Part shown: positions 31,047 to 39,442 of the stretch, piece by piece
Numbering within the stretch: position 1 is the first letter of the stretch
Layout of the letters: each line of letters opens with the position of its first letter
Assembly (NCBI GenBank): GCA_026119935.1
Contig: JALRMH010000092.1
Span: forward strand, 1-39,442
DNA: 39,442 nt
Source: Endothia cerciana
Lineage: Eukaryota > Ascomycota > Sordariomycetes > Diaporthales > Cryphonectriaceae
Reading direction: 5' to 3'
Translations under genes and position numbers: made by a program
The notes under the pieces: model-generated
Databases searched by the model: none
What the model was told of the DNA's origin: nothing
What the model saw: only the letters and a program-made list of their open reading frames with translations

Positions 31047-31617
31047 TCTTCCCCTTCTAGAGGGGTTTCGCTGCCCTTTAAATCTAGAGTAAAGCTACAC
31101 AAGCAGGTATAGCTATATGAAGCTACGAAACCCCCTTGTCCCCCCTCCCCCCCCCCCTCTAAGTAGGGTAAATCTAGGGTCTGGCTAGCAGTAATAATGC
31201 AGCGATGAGGAAGAGGAGGAGGAGGAGTAACAGAAGGCACAACCGCATCTTAACCTAGATATAAAAAGAAAGCAAGAAAGCAAGAGAGACGAAAGGCTTT
31301 CCCTTGTTTTATATGCCCTCTATATCTTCTCTATATTTTTATTGCTACCTGATTTAATTAATTCTAGAAAAAGGGGCCCTAGTATTTTATCTTTCTTTCT
31401 TTCTTTCTTTTTTCTAATATAAGCTATTCCAACTATATGAAAAAAGAAAAAAAAAGGAAAAAAAGAGAAGAGAAAAGAGAAAAGCACCTAACCCCCGCTT
31501 TAAGTCTTTATTTATACTATAGCCTCTCTACCCTTCTCTCACTAGGACGATCTTATATAGAGAAGTGAAGATCTCTTGCCTTTTCCTTAAGTGTGATAAC
31601 CCTTATCTAATATATAG

Positions 31618-31998
31618 GTTATAAAACAGACTATAGATAATAAAGATAATTAACTACTAAAGAGTCTAATAGTCAGCAGCATGATTATATATGCAAAAGG
31701 GTAGTATTTAATATAAGGATTAATAGGCTTAATATTAATCTAGCTGAACTCAAGACTAAAGAGCTAGCTATAGAAGGATAGATATTTCCTTCCTGTTAGA
31801 GTACGTTTATAGTTGCTCTTTAATTATTTATTTAAGTTTCTAGTCTTATATATATCTGAAAGCCTTAAAGATAGTAAACACTTGCATTCAGACTTTAATT
31901 ATATTTCTATATTTAAGGCCTGTCCTTAGCACTGCTCTTATTAGTATTAACTTTTTAAGATACTTTAGAAACCCTTAGATTACTATAGTACTTATTAC
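31618..31998 (+). repeat. Gypsy-LTR-like segment in E2
   Basis: Counterpart of 17282-17662, from GTTATAAAACAG to GTACTTATTACC, with the same relation to the inner Gypsy LTR. Confidence 0.6.
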
Positions 31999-32037
31999 CT
32001 AGAGTTCGTTTATTTTTATTACTTTAAAGAAGCCCTT

Positions 32038-32095
32038 TTTATATATATATATATATATATATAGATATATATATCTATATCTATATCTTATCGCC
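32038..32095. repeat. (TA)n microsatellite in E2
   Basis: Counterpart of 17701-17760. Confidence 0.9.
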
Positions 32096-32469
32096 TAGTA
32101 CACTTTATATATATATAACGACTTATAATAAAAGGTGCTACTGCGCTATTAATCTAAAAGATCAGCTACTATTCGAATACTCTGTTTGACTATCTCTTCT
32201 AACTATATATATAGTATACACCTAGACTACTAGGTAGTAACAGTATAGCTTTTTATAAAAAGGATTGTCTTATAGTACTTATTATAATACGTAAAGTCTA
32301 TATTATAATATAGGACTATTGATAAACTGAAGTAAAGGGTATAGAGTAGAAAAGCGCTTGTCAGAAAGATTATCTAACGATTAATGCAGAGAGATTTAGA
32401 GAACTAGGGTTCTTCTGATTAACTAAGTGCCTGAGAGTCTATCTATAATCTCTCTCTCTAGCTAGGGTA

Positions 32470-32990
32470 AGGTCCTAGGTCCGGCTGTTCTCTATCTGGA
32501 CTCGCTTGCACTCTAAAAAAAAAAAAAAAAAAAAAAAAAGGGCCTGACAGCAAGGCTATAGATAAAAGCTTATACTACCTGCAGGTCGTAATAGTTGTCG
32601 ACTAGCTACCTTGCTGTTTGCTATCTCTTATATAACTAGTATAGGGTCTAGTTATCATTTATCTAGACTTGCTTATAGCTTAAAAAAAAAAGAGCTTGAT
32701 AGCAAGGCTATAGATAAAAGTTTATACTACCTGCAAGCTATATAGTTGTCGACTAGCTGCTCTGCTATCTGCTATCTCTTATATAGCTGGCGTAGGGTCT
32801 AGTTATTGTCTATCTAGACTTGCTTGTGCTTAAAAAAAAGGGCCTGACAGCATAGCTATAAATAAAAGCTTATACTACCTGCAAGCTATATAGTTATTAA
32901 CCAGCTGCTTTATTATCTGCTATCTCTTATATAGCTAGCATAGAGTCTGATTATTATTAGTCTAGACTTGCTTATACTTAAAAAAACAAG
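32470..32990 (+). repeat. A-tract tandem repeat in E2
   Basis: Four units matching those at 18135-18645, again with the longest A-run (about 25) in the first unit and 7 in the last. The two copies therefore inherited the gradient rather than acquiring it separately. Confidence 0.85.
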
Positions 32991-33696
32991 CTAGCTAGTA
33001 GGTAAAAATCCGCGCTACGCCTCTTCTATACTAGCGCCCTAGCTATTTATACAAGCCGGCTAGTCACACCTCTAGCCTGTTTTATACTAGCGTCTTTATA
33101 CTGCTAGCTGTGCTAGTAAGGCTAAATATCTCAAACTTATTTTATAGCCTACTCTTCTAGACCTTCCTCTCTTCTCACTATAATACTAATAATAACTACT
33201 ACTATAACTAGGTATATTAACCCCTTTAAGGCTCTTTAAGGCCCTTTAAGGCTCCTTGAAGACCTCTTTAGCACCCTTTACACCTGTTTCTTACCCCTTT
33301 TGCATACCTGCAGACCCTGTTTCGCGCGCGCGTCCTAGCAGCTTTCCCCTAGCTAAATCCGCCCTAGCTAGCTGCCCTAGAGACTACTTGTACAGCCTAG
33401 GACACCTAGATATATACCTTCTGCTCTCTTTTTACTACTAAAACCACCTTGTTTTCCTTAAGCTTTGCGCTTTTACAGCCTGTGTTTTGCCTTATATCTA
33501 GTTGACCTTTTTTTAAAGGGCTAGCTAGCAGGGCAGTCTCGCTTTAACCTGAACCCTTAGCTGATAAATCAGCCCTCCTGCTTTACCTGCCCTTTTTTTT
33601 TTTTAAATTTTTTTTTTTTTTATTAATTTTTTTTAAGTACAGTTGATTCTAAACATACTAAAAAACCCCTTAGATAGAACGAGGCAAACAAGTGCT
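32991..33696 (+). promoter_or_regulatory. Upstream region of the E2 gene copy
   Basis: Counterpart of 18646-19358. It is pyrimidine-rich, with T/A runs near 33592-33645. Non-coding as far as can be seen. Confidence 0.4.
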
Positions 33697-34290
33697 ATGC
33701 CGCCTAAAGAGGCCGCTGCCGCTAGCAGGAAGGGTAAAAAGGCTACTTATAGCGCTATTAGGGTTGCTGCTGCTAGCAGTACTACTCTGCTAAGTACCCT
33801 TGCTGATAGCTAGCCTGAATCCTTTAGCGCAGCTAAAAAGAAGGGCTGCTTTACTAAGACAGTTATAAATAAGGCAGCGACTACTGCTGCCTGTAAGAAA
33901 CTAGATAAAGAGATTAAAGGCTAGGTCTAAGCTGCTTTAAATAAGAAGATATTCTACTTTAGCTTAATCAGCCTAGCTTTGCTTAGGACTGATACTACTA
34001 AAGCCCTGCAGCTGCAGCAAGCCTACAACTTCACTAAGAGCTCGGATTATTGCTTTATTAAGCCTCTTTAGTAGCTTAAAGACTTTGCTTATTACCCTCT
34101 TATCCTAGCTAAAGAACTCTATATAAGCAAGACGTATAAAGCTAAGTATATAGAGTAGGTAGCTATACTAAACCTTTATATCTATAGGACCTATATCCTT
34201 ATAAAGCTGAACCAGGCTTCCCTTCCTAAAGGCTTTATTATATAGTATTAGGGTTTCCGGAACCTAAGCGCTGTGAATACCTTCATCTAT
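33697..34290 (+). pseudogene. Exon 1 of the E gene, second copy (truncated)
   Basis: ATG at 33697 begins the same basic N-terminus as at 19359, colinear to FIY near 34290, where the sequence switches to unrelated DNA and reaches a TAA within two codons. Comparison with E1 separates RIP from real divergence: CAG at 34213 aligns with TAG at 19875, while GAT and ACG codons of E1 appear as AAT and ATA here. Confidence 0.75.
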
Positions 34291-34574
34291 CTTTAAATCA
34301 AAGTGTCCTCAAGGGTAGAGGACAGTTTTTTTGTATACACGTTTTTTTCGCGCTAGCAAAGACTAGGGTAAGGGGATTGTTTTTCCTTCTGCAAACTGTC
34401 CTTAACCTAAATTTTGAGATTTTCGCTCTATTTTAATTTAAAGTCTTGTCGCCTCTTGATAAACTACATCCTTTCTAAATTTCAAGTATTGCTGACACTA
34501 CGATGCATTTCAATTACAAACTCCATTTTTTCAGGTTAAAGATTGATGTGGTAAGACCCGCTTGTAGAAAGCAT

Positions 34575-34722
34575 GAATCAGGACGCGCTTCTGACCCACC
34601 CCTAGTTCAAGCCGCTCTTCTGATCAGGGGCGTCTGACGCGATCAAAAGAACGAATCAGAATATGCTTCTAACCCACCCCTAGTTCAAGCCGCTTTTCTG
34701 ATCAGAGGCGTCCGATATGTTT
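34575..34722 (+). repeat. Two tandem 78-bp repeats
   Basis: Units start GAATCAG at 34575 and 34653 and share ACCCACCCCTAGTTCAAGCC and CTGATCAG. The second is slightly shorter and carries several C-to-T/G-to-A changes (GACGCGCTT to AATATGCTT). Each holds an inverted repeat around GCGTC.GACGC. Confidence 0.88.
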
Positions 34723-34733
34723 AAATATTTAAC

Positions 34734-34742
34734 ACCTATATA
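34734..34742 (+). promoter_or_regulatory. Possible TATA box upstream of the helicase relic
   Basis: CTATATATG lies about 70 bp before the presumed start at 34807. Weak evidence in AT-rich DNA. Confidence 0.3.
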
Positions 34743-34806
34743 TGCGATTCTATACACTGCTAGTAAAGTAAGATGCTGAACAACTAGCTCTAATCTGCAC
34801 TTTAAT

Positions 34807-37800
34807 ATAGCTGATAATATTAATTTATTTTATTTCTATACTCTATTATATATTATTATTTGTAAGGAATGCTAATTTAGAGTCCTTGCAGACAAGATAG
34901 CAGAGTATCTAGCTATATTATGCTATTAGATGCTTAAAAAGAAGCGATAAGTAATTGCCTGCTTAGTGTAAAGCTTGCTTAGCATTTATTATATATAATA
35001 AGATCTGCTAGATTTCTGATTCCTAGCTTTAATTAGCACCTTGATCCCTCTTTTTAGCAATGTCTAAATAAATAGCTTTATATATTAAGAGTGCTCTTTT
35101 ATAAGCTAGCAGGCTTATAAGATATAAGACTATTACTGCCTCTTATATAAGTAGGCGAATCCTTGCATAGGTAGCTGCTTATCTGCTTAGGAAGCTGCCT
35201 CTCCTATCTTATAGCAAACGCAGGTGCACTACTAGAGGCTCTTTCCTAGCTAGCGTGCAAGCAGGTGGTTCGAGGTAGAATAGCAGAGCTAGTATAAAGA
35301 CAGCTAGCCTGCTATGCGCAAGGACGACTTAAAGCAGCAGATCGTAGCGTTGTTTTATTCTATATAAGAGCTGCTAGCTAATTAAATAGATAAGCTAATT
35401 TAAGAAGGAAATAAGCAGCTAGAGCCTAACTTATAACTTTATAGAGTAGGCTAAGCAGCTTATTTAGTAAGCTTTAATCTGATTAGCACTTAAGCGCTTC
35501 TTACGCTAATCTAAAAGGACGAGCTAATCCTACAGGCTATATAGGAGAGCTTCTAGCAGGTTACTGAGAAAGCCTAGTATACTGCAGTAGCTACTATCGC
35601 TAGCTATACTATCTTATTTAAGGTTAATTAGAGAGATAAGCATATTAAGCCTTAGCAGCTATTCGATAGCTAGCTAGAGGACAGCTTATAGTAGTGCTAT
35701 ATAGATATCTAGCGCTATATCCTAAGCTATATTATATAAATACAGCTTCTTAGCTCTGATTAGCAGCTAGTATATATATTTATAGCTAAGCAAGACTATT
35801 TCTATACTTAGCTTCTCTACTAGGTTAAGATAGTTTAAAAGGTAGAGCCTTCCTAAGCTCTACTATAACAAGATAGAGTATACCTAGACTTCACTATCTA
35901 GCTCCTCGACTATCCTCTATAAGATGCTGAATATAAAAGCGCTTTTTTAAGCGCTCTTACTATCCTTAGTATTTAGCAGGATAGTAGCTAGGAAACGCTG
36001 CTTAATTATATAGTTATCTATTTAGCTATTATTAAGCTAGCTTAGATACTTATTATCTTATAGGCTTTTCTTAAGCGTAAGGACGAAATAGTAGCAGCGA
36101 AACAAGCTAATATAGCTGCAGGGTTGCTAGAAGAATAAGTATAAGAGCACTACTCTAAGCTTTTTAAGATTATCTAAGCAAAAGTTAATCAATATATAAC
36201 GATAATTAGCCTTAGAACTAGGCTTATGCTGCTTAACTAGATCTATAAGGTAAGATTATATAGCTTGAAGATTCGCTATAACACCCTAGCACAGAGTAGG
36301 GTAGACTAGCGAGATAACTATATTATCTATAGCAGTATACAGCTCTCCTCTGATTAGATTTCTAATATAATCTATAGCCTTTTAAGCCTAATATAGCAGC
36401 GCCTTGCTAAGATGCTTAAGATCTTAAATCTAGAAGCTCTGCTGCTTATTAACTAGCCCTCTCTTAAAGATAATCACTATAAAGACTAGGTCAGCTATTC
36501 GTTCCTTACAGATCATCGGAATCAGTAGCCTATAGACAGCCAGCAGTAGCTCTTAAACTATATCCTAGCTAGTATAGAGTTATATACAGGGTAGTTCGAT
36601 CCTCGCTCTTAATAGCTCTAGAACCCTGCTATCTGCTAGTTCTGCTGCTAGGCTAAGATATTCTGCAAGCAGCTGCTCCTTCTAATACACCTTATTGAAG
36701 AGCAGCTAGCATAGTCCTCAGAGATCCTTACCCTCTGATTTAAGAACTTAGTATATAGAGGCCTCTAGAATATCTTTCTTCACAACAAGCTAGTCTGTTT
36801 TATTACCTTATACTATAAGAGCTACTGCGCAATAGCGCAGCTTAAAATCATCTATTGCTATCTGCTATATAAGGTTAAGGCTCTTCTTATCTAGTATCTC
36901 TAGCTCGCCTTCCTCTTTTAGTAGTAGATTAAAAGGCTTCTAAGAGCTAGCTAAGAGAGAAACCCTCTGCTATAGGCTGATCAAGTTATAATAGAAATAA
37001 AAAGAGAAGAAGAGCAGGCCTTTAGACTAGTAATTATAAATACATAGCTATAGCTGCTAGACTAGATAAAGCGCTTCCTCTTATAATATAGTATATAGCT
37101 TATAAGTGCTAAGATTATAATTAGTACCTAGCAGTATATTACAATTACTATTATCTGCTAATACCTTAGTAAAGACTATTATAATAGCATGCAAGGTTAG
37201 CAGAGGGGTAGTAAAAAAAATTAAATAAATAATAAGCAAGAGGCTGATTATATCCTTAATATACAGGCTAGGCATAGTATAATAATAGCTTAGATAGTCT
37301 ATAAAAGAGAGCTGCAGTAGAGCTAGTTTAAAACAGCTGCTTAAAGAGACTAGTTCTAAAAAGCTAGCAGCTAGTAGCATCGATTCCTAGGCTTCCGAAG
37401 CAACTACACTCTTAGGATTCTATCTAAGCAGAAAAGGGAAGTGTTTAAAGAAGAACAAGAGCAGAGCCGGCTGCAGCGCTTTTAGCAGCTTTATAAGACT
37501 AACCTCCCTAAGCAGTTATAGCAGATGCTAAGGGAGAAGGCGTAGTTCTAAAGCAGCTAGGAGCCTGTACTGCGAGTAATCGTGCGAGGGGAAACGCTTA
37601 TCCTGCAGATCGCTAGAACTAGCAGCGGAAAGGCTCTCTCTTTTCTACTCCTAGCATATTATTTGCCCTAGAGCGTTATAATTATAGTTATCCTGCTTCT
37701 TACACTATAAGGCGATCTCGTCTGAAGATGCTAGGCATACTAGATTAATACGCACGTCTAAGCTAGAGCTAGCATAAACCAAGCTGCAGCAATCATTTTC

Positions 37801-39291
37801 ATCACGCTAGAATCTGCTCTTACACAGCAGTTCCGCAGCTTTATAAACTAGCTAAAAGCTTGCGAGCAGCTGGATCAGGTTGTAATCGACGAATACTATA
37901 TAGCTCTCAACGCCTAAGATAGCTTCCGACTAAAGCTGCAAAAGCTTAGGGTAGCAATCGCAGCATATAATATGCAGTAGGTCTTTCTAACAGCTACACT
38001 ACTGCTTAAAGATAAGCTATCTTTCTTCTACTTAATGCAGATTTCTAATTTAGTAATTTTCCGAACTACTATTATTTGAAAGAATATTAGCTACTAGGTA
38101 ATCTCTGCTACCTCTAATCAGATAAAGGCTATAACTTATAGAATAATATCTTAGGTCCTAGTATAATAGGATAAAGGTAAAGTGCTTATCTATAAAGAGA
38201 TAATCTAATAGGTTAAGAGCTTTAGGACTGCTTTAAGATGCAAGGTATATTATAGCAGGGTAAGCAAAGCCTCTAGCAAGCTTGCTATTTTATAGAGATA
38301 GATAGAAAACAGCTGAGTAATTATAGCAACTAATATATTAAGGATAGATCTAGATATTCTTAATATATATATAGTAGTCTATACTAAGCTGCTAATGCAG
38401 CTGTAAGACTATATATAAGAAAGCGGCTAAGCAGGTTAGGATAGAAAGGCTTATCTTGCTATCCTTCTTTAAAATAAAGAAGCAGCTGCGAATATTAGTA
38501 ATAAAATACGCTAGTTCCTAAAAGAAAAAAGGTGCTGCTGCATCCTCTTTAATTAAGTTCTTAATAGCTAGTATATTTAAATATAGTATATTATAGATAA
38601 GGTGCTCTGCAACTAGTATAAAGCAGATAAGAAGGACTGCTAGCCTGCTTCTAATTAGACGTTTAGCTGCAAGCTCTTTATACAGATAAAACAGAAATAT
38701 AACTAAGTGTAGAAAGAGGTGCTTAGAGAGTATAGGGAAAAAGGCTAGATCGTCGAGGTGTTTCTTTAGCAGCTTGAGGTATAGGACAGCGCCTGTATTC
38801 TCTGCTAAGGCAGCGGAGAAAAAGGCCTAGCAGCTAAGTATTCAAGAGCAGAATGCTTATTCTAGTAAGACTTGCTCTAGCGTATGATTAAGGAGAGCTA
38901 AAAGGAGCTGCAGGAGAAAATATTTATTAAAAGGAGCCTAGCGCTGTACTCAGGGTGTTTCTAGTATAAGATTCCCTAAGCCTTCTGCACAGCTTAGGAA
39001 AAGAGGCTGTTTGATTAGAGGTCTTATAACTAAAAGCCTAGCATAACCTGCTAGTACTTTTTACTAGTTGCGTCTATTATTTCAGGACTATAGATTCTTT
39101 ATAGCGATGTAATTAAAGCGCTGATTTTTACGCTGATAGATTAAGACTAAGCACAGCCTTCTAGTAAAGCTTTTATCTATTTATAGATAGGCTGGTGCTG
39201 TATATAGCTAGATATAGAGATAAATAATCTCTGCTAGGTATTTTTAAAAGTAATAGAAATAGTTAATAAAATATTAAGAGAGGAAAAGTAA
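34807..39291 (+). pseudogene. OrsD/DUF3505 zinc-finger and RecQ helicase relic (telomere-linked-helicase type)
   Basis: One frame of about 1,495 codons from ATA at 34807 (probable former ATG, MAD-like start) to TAA at 39289-39291, without frameshift. N-terminal ICKECQ...LADKIAEYL (from 34858) and a second C2H2-like unit match the fungal OrsD/DUF3505 fingers, followed by QTQVHY-RLFPS and RASRWFEVE (35212-35280). A family-typical middle has LKIRYNTLAQSRV (about 36270) and IFC-QLLLLIHL (about 36660). The RecQ core has motif I ARTSSGKA (37612-37635, from TGSGK), motif II VIDEYY (37882-37899, from DEAH/DECH type), motif III LTATL (37987-38001) and motif VI ESG-AG-D (38419-38442). Such proteins are DNA helicases, often subtelomeric in fungi. 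Stops are mostly Gln-derived. RIP implies that related copies exist elsewhere. Confidence 0.92.
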
Positions 39292-39442
39292 AGTTTGCAG
39301 CTTTCTTACTTAATATATATAATATAAGCTAGAATAAGTTTATTATAAGTATAAGCACCTTTTTTTAATTGCTGTTTATTTTTAAATATCTTAGCTAGCT
39401 ATATTATATATATATATATAAGCTTAAATTATATTCTTTTTA
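39292..39442. other. AT-rich 3' flank of the helicase relic
   Basis: Non-coding AT-rich sequence with a short (TA)n tract near 39405-39420, reaching the window edge. Confidence 0.5.

Larger units (their letters stand above)
30688..34290 (+). repeat. Repeat E, copy E2 (truncated, 3.6 kb)
   Basis: Colinear with 16352-19955 of E1, from TCTTGCCGGC through palindrome, LTR-like segment, microsatellite, A-tract repeats, upstream region and first exon. It breaks off at about 34290 within exon 1, where unique sequence begins. RIP changes differ between E1 and E2, so they were mutated at least partly independently. Confidence 0.9.
34291..34806. other. Low-RIP island between repeat E2 and the helicase relic
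   Basis: About 430 bp with ordinary base composition and many intact CpA/TpG steps, then more AT-rich sequence. It contains a small hairpin (GTCCTC...GAGGAC, about 34304-34325), two 78-bp tandem repeats and a TATA-like CTATATATG. No coding frame was recognised. It may be single-copy host DNA or the helicase gene's 5' flank. Confidence 0.6.

Noticed and set aside
15432..31240. A minus-strand frame of about 73 codons open in all three copies of the E start module (15432-15665, 16683-16904, 31019-31240).
   Set aside because: It starts without ATG, overlaps the 53-bp palindrome and the C-run/GAGGAG low-complexity tract, and stays open mainly because this stretch is GC-rich and little RIP-mutated. 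No coding signal beyond openness was found.
18918..33441. A 61-codon frame in the upstream region of both E1 and E2 (18918-19103, 33256-33441).
   Set aside because: It begins at TTG, and its differences between copies are mostly amino-acid-changing RIP transitions. It is more likely 5' untranslated or promoter DNA.
37081..37380. Minus-strand 99-codon frame inside the helicase relic.
   Set aside because: It lies opposite the well-supported helicase frame and has no recognisable features.
1..39442. CRISPR arrays, tRNA or rRNA genes, bacterial-type operons.
   Set aside because: None was seen. The tandem repeats present (34, 78, 99 and about 150 bp) lack unique spacers, and the sequence is eukaryotic.

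Overview
The window looks like an AT-rich, gene-poor block from a filamentous ascomycete (Pezizomycotina) that has been heavily mutated by repeat-induced point mutation (RIP). CpA and TpG are depleted and TpA is in great excess. Recognisable protein frames run for kilobases without frameshifts, but their Gln (CAA/CAG) and Trp (TGG) codons have become TAA/TAG. No intact protein-coding gene was found. Everything below is a relic of a repeat family or an unidentified repeated gene, so CDS-like remnants are listed as pseudogenes.

Layout. (1) 1-15116: two nested Ty3/Gypsy chromoviruses of related families. The outer one lies on the minus strand (LTR 384-854, truncated LTR 14889-15116). Its integrase region is split by a complete plus-strand relative at 2323-9739, which has two 457-bp LTRs and a perfect 5-bp target duplication (CTGCG). 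Both carry an extra reading frame on the strand opposite gag-pol, just before the 3' LTR. (2) 15116-34290: three head-to-tail copies of a large repeat, called E0, E1 and E2 here. Each starts A|TC(C/T)TGC. E0 is only 1.2 kb, E1 is 14.3 kb and E2 is 3.6 kb. E1 carries a long unidentified multi-exon gene (19359-30687), and E2 repeats its first exon. The gene's non-coding gaps hold a family of short inverted-repeat (foldback) elements. One exon is interrupted by a 1.9-kb gag-only LTR retrotransposon on the minus strand (21288-23164, target duplication AAATC). (3) 34291-34806: a short island with little RIP, containing two 78-bp tandem repeats. (4) 34807-39291: one long frame of an OrsD/DUF3505 zinc-finger plus RecQ helicase protein, of the type called telomere-linked helicase in other fungi.

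The helicase relic, the head-to-tail array and the TTAGGG-like dimers inside LTRs suggest, but do not prove, a subtelomeric position. The least familiar material is the E repeat: its unidentified multi-exon gene, the hairpin family in its introns, and a 53-bp palindrome whose centre is flipped between copies.

Limits: splice sites, family boundaries and start codons are read by eye from mutated DNA. No homology search or alignment was run.
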